Shown here one piece after another: positions 1-11,124 of a stretch of 43,105 bases of DNA (positions are counted from its first letter, which is position 1; the number at the start of each line of letters is the position of its first letter). Position numbers and translations under genes: made by a program. The DNA is from an uncultured Clostridia bacterium (GTDB lineage Bacteria; Bacillota; Clostridia; Lachnospirales; UBA5962), in assembly GCA_946481295.1 (NCBI GenBank), contig CAMLLW010000010.1:1-43105 (forward strand), written 5' to 3'. The notes beneath the pieces were generated by a model, which was not told the DNA's origin, made no database searches, and saw only the letters and a list, made by a program, of their open reading frames with translations.

Positions 1-57
1 GGATTTACTGGTTTTAAAGTGGTGTCCTATGCAGATTTCTCTACATACGCAGTATGA
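1..57 (+). other. Possible foreign fragment at the msrA break point
   Basis: The first 57 bases are open on the plus strand, reading GFTGFKVVSYADFSTYAV and then TGA. They are visibly richer in G and C than the surrounding DNA. They replace the expected continuation of msrA. They could be the end of an insertion element or neighbouring gene that lies to the left. The peptide is not one I recognise, so this is an inference from position and composition only. Confidence 0.25.
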
Positions 58-63
58 ATTATA

Positions 64-234
64 TTATACTGTTTCTACAAATCCTGTATCTTTTGTACAC
101 ACTTCTTCATATGTTGGATTTTTTATTTTACCATTTGCATATCCAACACAAGTTTTAATTACTCCATTTAATTGAGAAAAATATTCTTGTGTACCCCAAA
201 AACAACCTCCTGCTAAGTAAATTTCTTTTTGCAT
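64..234 (-). pseudogene. msrA: Broken peptide methionine sulfoxide reductase A
   Basis: The reading frame starts at an ATG preceded by GGAGG and encodes a clear MsrA N-terminus. The catalytic motif GGCFWGT is at residues 9-15, followed by GYANGK (31-36) and NPTYEEVC (39-46). It hits a TAA stop after only 56 residues, just past a degraded GHAETV-like segment that reads GFVETV. Intact MsrA proteins are about 150-200 residues and reduce methionine-S-sulfoxide in damaged proteins. No frame continues the MsrA homology between the stop and the left edge, so the gene is truncated rather than only carrying a nonsense base. The active-site Cys is present but the rest of the fold is lost, so it is very probably non-functional. 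Confidence 0.75.
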
Positions 235-337
235 ATTATTCCTCCAAACTATTTAATTTTTGTTTAAATTTATATAATATAAAATATATTTATAACCAAT
301 TTAATATATTTTATATTATTTATTATAATTATATATT

Positions 338-709
338 TTAAATAAATTTTTCTCCACATCTAGGACAATATATAAAATTTTCTTCTGTAGCATATCCACA
401 ATTTTTACAAATTTTAAAATGCATATGATTATTATTTTTAAAATTAACTTCCGATTCGTCTAATGAATTTTTATTTCCTATTTCTATTTCTCTTCCTATA
501 TCATAATCTAATTCACATATAGCACTACAACAATTCATTTTAGCATAATAATGTTTATTCCATTTGAAAATTGGAATAAAAAAGAACATCAAATAAGTAT
601 AAGTTTTATATACATATATATGTCCATATTTTTCGCAACAATCGCAAATAATTAGTTGATCAAAATTTAATTTTACTTCCTTATTACTTATTCCCATAAT
701 AAAAAACAT
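338..709 (-). CDS. Small zinc-ribbon protein
   Basis: This encodes 123 residues with two cysteine pairs typical of zinc ribbons. An N-terminal CxxC (CDCC, near residue 22) precedes a hydrophobic stretch containing FFFIPIFKW. A C-terminal ribbon (CKNCGY, then CPRCGEKF) ends the protein. The arrangement resembles short zinc-ribbon-domain proteins of Firmicutes, whose function is unknown. The start at 709 is favoured by an AGGAGG six bases upstream; a second ATG four codons in is less well placed. It stands alone between msrA and an unrecognised gene. The family assignment is fair, but no specific role can be given. Confidence 0.7.
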   Translation of the reverse strand: MFFIMGISNKEVKLNFDQLIICDCCEKYGHIYVYKTYTYLMFFFIPIFKWNKHYYAKMNCCSAICELDYDIGREIEIGNKNSLDESEVNFKNNNHMHFKICKNCGYATEENFIYCPRCGEKFI

Positions 710-857
710 TATATTCCTCCTAACAATGTAATTTATTATATTTATTTATTAAAAATTTTACTAAACATATAATTATTATATTTATAGTATTATTATCTAT
801 AATTTTTATCAATAGTTATATTAAATTATTTTTAAACTTTATTTTAAAAATAATTAT

Positions 858-889
858 AAAAAAAGAGAAGTATAAAACTCTCTTTTTTA
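858..889 (-). terminator. Intrinsic terminator of the 291-residue gene
   Basis: A perfect 10-bp inverted repeat (AAAAAAGAGA / TCTCTTTTTT) with a 10-base loop lies just past the stop codon of the minus-strand gene at 902-1777. It is followed on the minus strand by a T run. Confidence 0.8.
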
Positions 890-901
890 TTTGTAAATAT
901 T

Positions 902-1777
902 CTATTTATGACTTCTAACTGGTAAATTACACTCTATACCTATTTCTTTTATTTTTTTAGCAAAATTAGCAACAGAACCAACTAATGATAAATAACTATC
1001 ACACTGTGTTATAAGATTTACATTAGATTTATTAGTTACTTGAATTATCCATTTAGTTAAAGCTAATGTTCCTATCATAGCTTTTAGCTCACTTAATATA
1101 TATTCAAGTAAATTATAATAACTATCTAAATCATTAATATGGACTTTTGATAATTGTGTTTTTGTATTTTCATTTGTTATTACTGATATAAATGTTGTTA
1201 TATAATCAGCTTTATAAAGTAAATCATAGCTAACATCTACAGCTCTAATATTAACATCATGATATACAACCATATTACCTAACTCCATTATAAGTAAATC
1301 TAGTATTTCTCTAACAAGTCTTATTGTTCCTTGCATTGTTTTTCTAGTTTTAATTTCTAACTGAGTGTATTCATGATTTTTAGGTATATTAATATATCTA
1401 GAATGAATAACATTTATATTGTAATGTAAAGATTGTAGATTCTCTACAGTTTTAATTTTAAAATGTTGTTTATCAGTTAAAATTTCATTTAATATATCAA
1501 TTTTTTGAGTTATTAAATTTAATCTATTTTCTATTATATCCTCATCTAAAATATTAGATACTGAATATACTAAATTGCAAGTATTTTCAAAAAGTCTTTT
1601 TATTAGATCAGAATTATTATTTATATTATGTAAAGAATCTATCGCACTTTTTATAAATTTATTAGGTATACCTACTATAAAAACTTCGCGAATAAGATCC
1701 TCCATTTCTTCATCCATAGTAATTTGTTTTCTAAGCTCTAATACTAAATCATTAATTTGTTTTTCTAACTTATCCAT
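902..1777 (-). CDS. Unrecognised 291-residue protein
   Basis: This is a complete gene with ATG start, AAGGAG eleven bases upstream and a terminator directly after the stop. I do not recognise the family. The protein looks largely alpha-helical and soluble: there is no signal peptide or membrane segment, the N-terminus is charged (MDKLEKQINDLVLELRKQ), and leucine/isoleucine heptads recur. A few central stretches contain several valines and tyrosines. Codon use is as AT-rich as in the neighbouring genes, so there is no sign of recent transfer. It is monocistronic, with a 384-base spacer upstream. Confidence 0.6.
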   Translation of the reverse strand: MDKLEKQINDLVLELRKQITMDEEMEDLIREVFIVGIPNKFIKSAIDSLHNINNNSDLIKRLFENTCNLVYSVSNILDEDIIENRLNLITQKIDILNEILTDKQHFKIKTVENLQSLHYNINVIHSRYINIPKNHEYTQLEIKTRKTMQGTIRLVREILDLLIMELGNMVVYHDVNIRAVDVSYDLLYKADYITTFISVITNENTKTQLSKVHINDLDSYYNLLEYILSELKAMIGTLALTKWIIQVTNKSNVNLITQCDSYLSLVGSVANFAKKIKEIGIECNLPVRSHK

Positions 1778-2128
1778 TACTAATTTATTCTCCTTATATT
1801 TTATTTATTATTTAATCTAGTAATTTTATATAAGTATATTTTGTTTTTATACTTCAAAAATTTTAAAATAATATAAAATTTTAGTATATTTTACTACACA
1901 GTTAATATTTTTTATAGATATTATTTTAAAAAATTTAAAATTATATATAATACAAAATAGTACAGATAATTATACTACTATTTTATTATTATAGTTTATT
2001 ATTACAATTATTTTTTAATAAATATTTATAATATTTTTATTATATGTTATAAAAATATATTAACACAATTATATATAATTTTATTATGTTATAATCTTTC
2101 ATAATTTTACAAATTGTACTAAAAATAA
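1778..2128. other. Gene-free AT-rich spacer
   Basis: About 350 bases of almost pure A/T separate the 291-residue gene from the terminator of the U32 gene. I see no gene, tRNA or stable hairpin. The promoter of the 902-1777 gene should lie here, but boxes cannot be picked with confidence in such AT-rich DNA. Confidence 0.5.
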
Positions 2129-2161
2129 AAATTGCTAATAAAATTTAACTATTAGCAATTT
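2129..2161 (-). terminator. Intrinsic terminator of the U32 gene
   Basis: A perfect 12-bp stem (AAATTGCTAATA / TATTAGCAATTT) with a 9-base loop abuts the stop codon of the U32 gene. It is followed on the minus strand by T-rich sequence. Confidence 0.8.
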
Positions 2162-4570
2162 TTATTCTACGCCTCTGTAGAAATGTCCATTTGTAATACC
2201 TATGTTTTGGTACTTTTCATTTATAGAATTGTCAATATTATTATTAAAAATAGCATTAATATATGCATCTACTATTTCATCAACATCTAAAGCAGATTCT
2301 TTATCAAAAGATAATCTTAAATATTGAACAGGTATATTTTTTAAATCATTTACTTTATTTAAAGTAAATAGTATTTTACTATTTAATATATAAGCTATAC
2401 AATTATTACAATCTCTTGTTATAGGAAATATTTCTCCTTTTTTATCTTCTAAAGAAAATTCATCTTTACTATAACGTAATTTACAGTATATACTATTTTC
2501 TTTATTAGCATCATAAAGACCTGCAGGGCATTGACTTGTAGACATAACTATTTGTCTACCATGGATAATTAATTCACTATTAGGTCCACCCATTTTTTCT
2601 AATTCATTTATATTTAATTCTTCAGATAATGTAACACCATAACCTTTATTTCTAAAAAAATCTAATGTTACATTATTAAAAACATTAAATGTATAATTTA
2701 ATTGCACTTTTTTTTCATTGTTTATTTCTTCTAGAATTTCTAATTGGCCATAATTAGAAACTAAAAAACCATCTGCAAATTTTTGTAAGTATTTTAAATC
2801 TTCTTTTAATTTATTCTCATAAAAAGTTCTACTTATATTTGGTAATGCAATGAAAAATTTAATATTATTTTTATTTGTCTTATATACTATATTTTTTATA
2901 TCGTTAATAAGCTCTTTATTATATTTAAAATAAATTCTATCTATATTCTTATTTAAACAAGCATTGAATTGTTCTATTGTTTTAACTTCTATAGATACCT
3001 TTTTATCTACTTTAGGATTTCTTCTCCAAGTTACTTGTATATCATCGTCTATATAATCTATATTTTTAGAAAATAATTTATCAAATTCTTCTAAAGCTTC
3101 CCTTCTTAAATTATTTACACTAGATATATTTATATATATATTGTCATCTATTTTATTATTAATATACTTTATTTTATATGGTGTATTGCCTGTTTTAGAA
3201 AGTTTATTAATTAAATCATCAGATGATAATGGTTTATTTGTTGCTTCTACTACAATATCTCCATATTTACAAATATTTATATTTTTATAAAATAAATTTA
3301 ACTCTAATGGCTTAGAAATTTGAGCTATAACTGTACCTGTTATTTCTAATTGTCTCTTATTATTTATTAATTTTTTACTTCTATCCATAAGTTCTTTGTC
3401 AAATGATCTATATACTAAGTTACCCTTTTCTATGTTACCTTCTATATTAATAATAAATTTTTCACTTGCATTAACTTTTTTAGAAATGTTTGTTCCTACG
3501 TGAGGATTTTTAGAAGTCCAAATTTCTATACCATCTCCTGGAATAAGTTCTTCTTCTGAAAAAATTATACATTTTCCCTTTTCTCCATCTTTTTTAGGCT
3601 TTTCATAATTTATAACTCTACCTATATAAGATCCAGTATTTTTAGGTGTTTCTATACTCATCATATCTTTAGAAGAATAATTTACAAAATATCCTTTTGT
3701 AAAGCTTCCACCTCTATTAAAAATTTGAGTAATATCTTTTATAGCTTCTGGGTCTACAATACTTTCTCCATGTGAAATTCTATCTAATTGTTCTCTATAT
3801 GCTTTTGTTACTATGCCAACATATTCTGGATTTTTCATACGACCTTCTATTTTTAATGATTTTACATTTGTTTTTACAATATCCTCTAATATATCTAATG
3901 TCATAACATCTTTAGGACTTAATAAATATCCATTTTTTATTATATTATCATTTTTTATTAATTTATAACCTAATCTACATGCTTGGGCACACTTACCTCT
4001 GTTGCCACTTCTCCCACCTATTAAACTTGACATAAGACATTGTCCAGAATATGAAACACATAAAGCTCCATGTACAAAAACTTCAATTTCTATATTACTA
4101 TTGCTTACAATATCTTTTATTTCTTCTAAAGAAAGTTCTCTACTTAAAACTACTCTATCAAAACCACATTTTTCTATAAATTTTACTCCTGATTTACTAT
4201 GAATACTTGCTTGCGTACTTATATGGATAGGTATATCTAAATTATTTTTTATTATATTTGCAACACCTATATCTTGAAATATAAAAGCATCTACACCTAT
4301 ATTGTAAATATCTTTAATAAAATTTGTAACTTTACTAAGTTCTTTATTTTTATATAAAGTGTTTACTGTTATATATACTTTAACTCCTCTTTTACTAGCA
4401 TAATTTACTATTTGATCTATTTCCATATAAGAAAAATTTTGAGCAGAACTTCTAGCATTAAAATCTTTTCCACCTAAATATATTGCATCTGCTCCATTAT
4501 TAACAGCCATATACATACTATCCATATTACCTACAGGACTTAAAAGTTCTGGTATATTTAGTTTTTCCAC
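2162..4570 (-). CDS. U32-family protein with DUF3656-type C-terminal region (RlhA-like)
   Basis: This 802-residue member of peptidase family U32 begins with the family's ELLSPVGNMDSMYMAVNNGADAIY-type TIM-barrel start. It carries the signature around residues 165-195 (FVHGALCVSYSGQC ... CAQACR) with the clustered cysteines thought to bind an Fe-S centre. The remaining 500 or so residues match the long clostridial form with a DUF3656-like region. Long U32 proteins include E. coli RlhA, which hydroxylates C2501 of 23S rRNA; 'collagenase-like protease' is the older label and is probably misleading. The start is GTG at 4570, with AGAGGTG upstream. This start lies inside the frameshifted tail of the upstream ZapA-like gene, so the two are translationally coupled. 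The rRNA-modification role is inferred from family, not shown here. Confidence 0.85.
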   Translation of the reverse strand: MEKLNIPELLSPVGNMDSMYMAVNNGADAIYLGGKDFNARSSAQNFSYMEIDQIVNYASKRGVKVYITVNTLYKNKELSKVTNFIKDIYNIGVDAFIFQDIGVANIIKNNLDIPIHISTQASIHSKSGVKFIEKCGFDRVVLSRELSLEEIKDIVSNSNIEIEVFVHGALCVSYSGQCLMSSLIGGRSGNRGKCAQACRLGYKLIKNDNIIKNGYLLSPKDVMTLDILEDIVKTNVKSLKIEGRMKNPEYVGIVTKAYREQLDRISHGESIVDPEAIKDITQIFNRGGSFTKGYFVNYSSKDMMSIETPKNTGSYIGRVINYEKPKKDGEKGKCIIFSEEELIPGDGIEIWTSKNPHVGTNISKKVNASEKFIINIEGNIEKGNLVYRSFDKELMDRSKKLINNKRQLEITGTVIAQISKPLELNLFYKNINICKYGDIVVEATNKPLSSDDLINKLSKTGNTPYKIKYINNKIDDNIYINISSVNNLRREALEEFDKLFSKNIDYIDDDIQVTWRRNPKVDKKVSIEVKTIEQFNACLNKNIDRIYFKYNKELINDIKNIVYKTNKNNIKFFIALPNISRTFYENKLKEDLKYLQKFADGFLVSNYGQLEILEEINNEKKVQLNYTFNVFNNVTLDFFRNKGYGVTLSEELNINELEKMGGPNSELIIHGRQIVMSTSQCPAGLYDANKENSIYCKLRYSKDEFSLEDKKGEIFPITRDCNNCIAYILNSKILFTLNKVNDLKNIPVQYLRLSFDKESALDVDEIVDAYINAIFNNNIDNSINEKYQNIGITNGHFYRGVE

Positions 4571-4736
4571 TTTTCACCTCTTACTTTCTTTAGTTCACTA
4601 TCACTTATTTCTGCAAAATCACTTAAATCTTTTTCTAATCTTTTATTTTCTATTTTTAAATTTTTAATTTCTTCTTCGTAATTTTTTATATTCCTATTTT
4701 TTTCTTCGACCACTCTATAAAGTTCTTTTTTTTTTT
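4558..4736 (-). pseudogene. Out-of-frame continuation of the ZapA coiled coil
   Basis: If the A run at 4726-4736 held 12 rather than 11 bases, translation would continue KELYRVVEEKNRNIKNYEEE and on through IENKRLEKDLSDFAEISDSE to a TAA at 4558-4560. This has the same heptad-like Glu/Lys/Leu composition as the main coil. It also gives the close overlap with the next gene that is typical of operons. It could reflect a sequencing error, phase variation, or transcriptional or ribosomal slippage. Confidence 0.6.
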
Positions 4737-6230
4737 GGTTAATTCATTTATTTCATCATCTTTTTTATTTACTAACATATTATTCATAGATTCAATTTTT
4801 TTCAAGAGATCATCATAGTACATTTTAGATTCTTTAATTTTTTCATCTTTTTCTTCTTGCATTTTTTTTAGTTTTATTTCATACTCTTCTTGTATTTTAC
4901 CTAATTTTATTTCATTATCTTCTTGTATTTTATCAATATGTAAATTATTTTCCTCTTTTATAAATTCAACTTTTTTTAAATGTTCTAATTGAATAGATTT
5001 AATTTCTTTGCTATGTTCTAAATTTAAATTTGATATTTCTTCATTATATTCTTGTCTAATTCTCTCTATTTCAATATCAAAATCAGATTTTAATAGTTTT
5101 ATTTCCTCTTCTTTTTTTAAATTTAGCCTTTTTATTACTTGTTCTTTTTCTTCTTTTATAAATTCAATTTCCTTATGAACATCTTCTTGTACGGCCTTAA
5201 CTTCTTCTTCTTTTCTTGCTAAAATTTCTTCTATATTTCTATTATTCTCTTCTTTTATTATTGAAAGCTCTATTTCTGTTTCTTCTTTCATTTTTGATAT
5301 TTCATTTTCTTTATCTAATAATATATTAGCTATTTCTTCATCTTTAGCTTTAATTCTAATATCTGCTTCTTCATCTTTAGCTGATAAAATTACTGTTATT
5401 TGATCTTCTTTAGATGATAAAATTTCTGCCATTTCTTCATCTTTTTCTTTTAATTTTAAATTTAATTCTTTTTGCTTATCTTTTTCTAATCTTTCTATTT
5501 CAGCATTTAAGTCAGACTTTAATTTTATAATTTCTTTTTCATTAGTATATTTAATTTCTTCTATTTCTTTGTCACTCTTAAATATTACTTCTTTTATTTC
5601 TTTTTCTTTATTTTGAAGAATTTCTGCAATTGTTGACTCAACGTATTCTTTTTCTAAAGCTAATTGTTTTTTTACTTCTTCAACTTCTTTAATACTACTT
5701 TCTTTTTCTTTTGTAATTTTTAGTATTTCTTCATTCTTTTTTGTTTTAGCCAAATTAACTTCTGTTTCAAATTCTTCATATAAAGATTCCATATCTTCTG
5801 AAAATTTATCATTCATATCTTTAATTTGAGAATTATGTTTTTCTTTTAATTCTTCAACTTCTATATTATGTTTTTCTTCCATTTCATTTAATTTATAAGA
5901 ATGTTTTTCTTCTATTTCATTTAATTCTGCAGAATGTTTTTCTTTTAATTCATTGAAATCTAATTCTTGCTTTTGTTTTAAACTTTCTATTTCTAAATTT
6001 AATTTATAATTTTTTTCACGTTCTTTAAAAAGATCATCAGCAATATTTAAGGAAATAAACAATGGATTAAGTCTAACATTTGTAGTTTCTTCATTTTTAA
6101 CTATATAAATTTCTTTTATTTTTTGATCTATATAAGCAGCTACTTTTTTAATATATTCTTCATTTTCAGAACTAGTAAGCTCATAAGTTTGATCATTTAT
6201 AACTACTTTAATACGATTTATAGACTCCAT
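4686..6230 (-). CDS. zapA: ZapA-domain cell-division protein with a very long coiled coil
   Basis: Residues 1 to about 90 form a ZapA domain (RIKVVINDQTYELTSSENEEYIKKVAAYIDQKI ... NPLFISLNIADDLFKE-type order), which binds FtsZ and bundles Z-ring filaments. ZapA proteins are usually about 85-140 residues. Here roughly 400 residues of Glu/Lys-rich coiled coil follow, with repeated units such as LKEKHSAELNE, MEEKHNIEVEE and IQEDNEIKLGK. The frame ends after an 11-A run (4726-4736) in a short tail, NFIEWSKKKIGI. In the frame one base away, the coil continues for about 55 residues to a stop at 4558-4560, overlapping the U32 start. The true protein may therefore be about 555 residues. ATG start with AGGAAGGATG upstream and its own promoter. 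Confidence 0.8.
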   Translation of the reverse strand: MESINRIKVVINDQTYELTSSENEEYIKKVAAYIDQKIKEIYIVKNEETTNVRLNPLFISLNIADDLFKEREKNYKLNLEIESLKQKQELDFNELKEKHSAELNEIEEKHSYKLNEMEEKHNIEVEELKEKHNSQIKDMNDKFSEDMESLYEEFETEVNLAKTKKNEEILKITKEKESSIKEVEEVKKQLALEKEYVESTIAEILQNKEKEIKEVIFKSDKEIEEIKYTNEKEIIKLKSDLNAEIERLEKDKQKELNLKLKEKDEEMAEILSSKEDQITVILSAKDEEADIRIKAKDEEIANILLDKENEISKMKEETEIELSIIKEENNRNIEEILARKEEEVKAVQEDVHKEIEFIKEEKEQVIKRLNLKKEEEIKLLKSDFDIEIERIRQEYNEEISNLNLEHSKEIKSIQLEHLKKVEFIKEENNLHIDKIQEDNEIKLGKIQEEYEIKLKKMQEEKDEKIKESKMYYDDLLKKIESMNNMLVNKKDDEINELTKKKKNFIEWSKKKIGI

Positions 6231-6270
6231 AAATTCATCCTTCCTAGTAATTATATAAGTAAGATAATTT

Positions 6271-6298
6271 ATTATAACATATAAGATATCTAAATCAA
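6271..6298 (-). promoter_or_regulatory. Promoter of the ZapA-like/U32 operon
   Basis: TTGATT (6293-6298), a 16-base spacer and a perfect TATAAT (6271-6276) on the minus strand lie about 40 bases upstream of the ATG at 6230. Confidence 0.65.
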
Positions 6299-6325
6299 TT
6301 AGAAATAAATCATAAATTACATTTA

Positions 6326-6354
6326 AATAAAAAATCCTAGAAATTTCTAGGATT
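6326..6354 (-). terminator. Intrinsic terminator after yhbY
   Basis: The hairpin AATCCTAGAAATTTCTAGGATT is replaced here by its description: an 8-9 bp self-complementary stem at 6333-6354 overlapping the yhbY stop codon, followed on the minus strand by a run of Ts. It ends the obgE-yhbY transcript. Confidence 0.75.
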
Positions 6355-6664
6355 TCTTATTTTTTTTATTATTTTTCGGCAAGATAATTTTTGGTTCATC
6401 TTTAGATTCTTTATATAATATAATTTTTCTTCCTATAATTTGAACAATCTGAGATTTAGTACGCTCAGATAAAACATTCGCAACCTCTATAGTGCTCTCA
6501 CCACAATTATTTAATACATTTACTTTTATAATTTCGTGAGATTCTAAATAACAATTAATTTCTTCTGTCATTTCTGGAGTAATTGCACTTTTCCCAACTT
6601 GAAAAGCACAATTTAAATTTTGAGCTAAACTTTTTAAATAAGCTCTGTCCTTACTAGATAACAT
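6347..6664 (-). CDS. yhbY: YhbY-family RNA-binding ribosome assembly protein
   Basis: This 105-residue protein has the CRS1-YhbY (CRM) fold: LSSKDRAYLKSLAQNLNCAFQVGKSAITPEMTEEI at the N-terminus, and QIVQIIGRKIILYKES, close to the family's VxxIGxxxVLYR, near residue 80. YhbY binds pre-50S subunits. A basic tail (KNNKKNKKS) is an added RNA-binding feature. It starts at an ATG 11 bases after the obgE stop. Co-transcription with obgE places two ribosome-assembly factors in one unit, and the terminator overlapping its stop closes that unit. CRM domains also occur in group II intron splicing factors of plant chloroplasts. This is notable beside intron-split obgE, but bacterial YhbY is near-universal, so the link is only a thought. 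Confidence 0.9.
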   Translation of the reverse strand: MLSSKDRAYLKSLAQNLNCAFQVGKSAITPEMTEEINCYLESHEIIKVNVLNNCGESTIEVANVLSERTKSQIVQIIGRKIILYKESKDEPKIILPKNNKKNKKS

Positions 6665-6675
6665 AATACATCTCC

Positions 6676-9673
<2,998 letters not shown>

Positions 9674-9684
9674 TCAATAAATTA

Positions 9685-9972
9685 TTATGCTATTTCAATA
9701 GGATAGACAGAAACTTTTTTCTTATCTCTACCTTTTCTTTCATATCTAACTTTTCCATCTACTAAAGCAAATAATGTGTCGTTAGAACCTTTTCCTACAT
9801 TTGTACCTGGATGAATTTTTGTACCTCTTTGAGTATAAAGAATATTACCAGCTTTAACAAATTGACCGTCAGCACGTTTTGCACCTAATCTTTTAGATTC
9901 TGAATCTCTACCATTTTTAGTAGAACCCATTCCTTTTTTGTGTGCAAAAAATTGAAGATTTAATTTTAGCAT
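9685..9972 (-). CDS. rpmA: 50S ribosomal protein L27, with Prp-cleaved N-terminal extension
   Basis: This is a 95-residue L27. It begins with the Firmicute-type leader MLKLNLQFF, and mature L27 starts at [17 protein letters not shown]. The protease Prp, encoded immediately upstream, removes this leader after the second Phe in organisms with this arrangement. L27's mature N-terminus reaches the peptidyl-transferase centre, so removal is needed for function. The C-terminal part ([18 protein letters not shown]) is typical. GGGAGGTG precedes the ATG, which lies 3 bases after prp. It is part of the rplU-prp-rpmA operon. Confidence 0.97.
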   Translation of the reverse strand: MLKLNLQFFAHKKGMGSTKNGRDSESKRLGAKRADGQFVKAGNILYTQRGTKIHPGTNVGKGSNDTLFALVDGKVRYERKGRDKKKVSVYPIEIA

Positions 9973-9975
9973 TTA

Positions 9976-10302
9976 CTACACCTCCCTATATTTCACAGTT
10001 ATTTCTTTTTTATATTCTTTTTCTATAGATTCTACACCTAAAACAAAACTATTAATAAGTAAACTAGCAGGATTATCATCTACTGTAATAGCATCTTTAA
10101 GACTAATAACCTCTAAATGAAAAAAGCCTCCGTTTTCATCATAGTCACAAATAACTTTTTCGTTTGTAAATGCTTCTATACTATTGGCTGTATTTAAAGA
10201 TAAAACAGATACAGCTGAGCAAACAATAGGATCTGCATGATTTTTTAATTCATAACCATATACATTTCCGTATTTATTTTTATAGATGTACACTTCTATC
10301 AT
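9976..10302 (-). CDS. prp: Ribosomal-processing cysteine protease Prp
   Basis: This 108-residue protein has the Prp catalytic pair: His22 in NHAD and Cys28 in PIVCSAVSVL, followed by the conserved helix LNTANSIEAF. Prp cleaves the N-terminal leader of L27. Its location between rplU and rpmA is the standard arrangement in Firmicutes that make extended L27. The Shine-Dalgarno is weak (A-rich). The ATG lies 3 bases after the rplU stop, so translation is likely coupled to L21. The length matches the family. Confidence 0.93.
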   Translation of the reverse strand: MIEVYIYKNKYGNVYGYELKNHADPIVCSAVSVLSLNTANSIEAFTNEKVICDYDENGGFFHLEVISLKDAITVDDNPASLLINSFVLGVESIEKEYKKEITVKYREV

Positions 10303-10305
10303 AAA

Positions 10306-10614
10306 CTAAGCATTAATTTTTTCAATTTTTAATTGAGTAAAAGGTTGTCTATGACCTTTTTTCTTATGGAAACCTTTTTTAGGTTTATATTTATAAACTA
10401 TAACCTTTTTTTCTTTTCCTTCACATATAACTGTAGCTGTTACTGTAGCATTTAGTGTAGGAGTTCCTATTTTAGTATTTTCACCATCAACAATTGCTAA
10501 AACTTTATCAAAAGTATAGCTTGCACCTTCTTCAAGGCATAATTTTTCTACATTGATAGTGTCGCCTTCTTGAACTTTATATTGTTTTCCACCTGTTTCA
10601 ATAATTGCGTACAT
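10306..10614 (-). CDS. rplU: 50S ribosomal protein L21
   Basis: This 102-residue protein begins [18 protein letters not shown] and ends with the conserved [17 protein letters not shown], both hallmarks of L21, which binds 23S rRNA. It is the first gene of the rplU-prp-rpmA operon. It has an AAGGAGGTG site, a structured leader upstream and a consensus promoter at 10756-10784. Expression is likely controlled through the leader. Confidence 0.98.
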   Translation of the reverse strand: MYAIIETGGKQYKVQEGDTINVEKLCLEEGASYTFDKVLAIVDGENTKIGTPTLNATVTATVICEGKEKKVIVYKYKPKKGFHKKKGHRQPFTQLKIEKINA

Positions 10615-10624
10615 TTGTACACCT

Positions 10625-10720
10625 CCTTAAATTTTTAAAGAACACGCCGAATTTGGTACTAAAATTAGTTTTAACCTCTCCGTGCGGTGTCCGTCTATAA
10701 AATAGACTAATGCACTGCAA
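10625..10720 (-). promoter_or_regulatory. L21 (rplU) mRNA leader element
   Basis: The 5' untranslated region of rplU holds a hairpin GTCTATTTTATAGAC followed by GGACACCGCACGGAGAGG and, further on, AATTCGGCGTGTTC just ahead of the ribosome binding site. CACCGCACGG and CGGCGTGTT can pair over distance. The pattern and location match the known L21 leader family of Firmicutes, thought to mediate autoregulation by ribosomal protein binding. Recognition is from memory of the motif; boundaries are approximate. Confidence 0.75.
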
Positions 10721-10755
10721 ATATATTTAAAAAATATCCTTTACATACTCTTTAA

Positions 10756-10784
10756 ATAGTATCATAGTAAATTTATCATGTCAA
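10756..10784 (-). promoter_or_regulatory. Promoter of rplU-prp-rpmA
   Basis: A perfect TTGACA (10779-10784), a 17-base spacer and TACTAT (10756-10761) on the minus strand, directly upstream of the L21 leader. Confidence 0.85.
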
Positions 10785-11054
10785 TAATTTTAAGATTTCA
10801 AACGATTTAAATAAGTAATAAAGAATAATAAAAATATTTTTTATTTTATTTAAAATTAGGTGGAAATTAAAAAAATATTTATTACTTAATTTGTAATATG
10901 TTACAGCTTTAGAATATAATAATTATCTCTTATTTTTAATATTATATTCATCTATTTCTATACTAAATTTATAGTAAATATTGTAGATATTACAAGGGTT
11001 TTATTTTATTTTGTAGAGTGCATTTAAATTTTTTAAATTATTTCATTTGAACCT

Positions 11055-11084
11055 TTGACTGCTTGCTAGTAATTAATATATAAT
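11055..11084 (+). promoter_or_regulatory. Promoter of the ftsK-recX operon
   Basis: TTGACT (11055-11060), an 18-base spacer and a perfect TATAAT (11079-11084). The first in-frame ATG for ftsK (11083) lies inside the -10 box, so the messenger must begin after it. Confidence 0.8.
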
Positions 11085-11124
11085 GTTTTTACTAAATATT
11101 TATTTTATGAATGTAGGTGAAATT

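Noticed and set aside
1575-1820. Plus-strand 81-residue frame across the start of the 291-residue gene
   Set aside because: It overlaps the minus-strand gene, has no RBS and is composed of complement-derived Ser/Ile/Leu.
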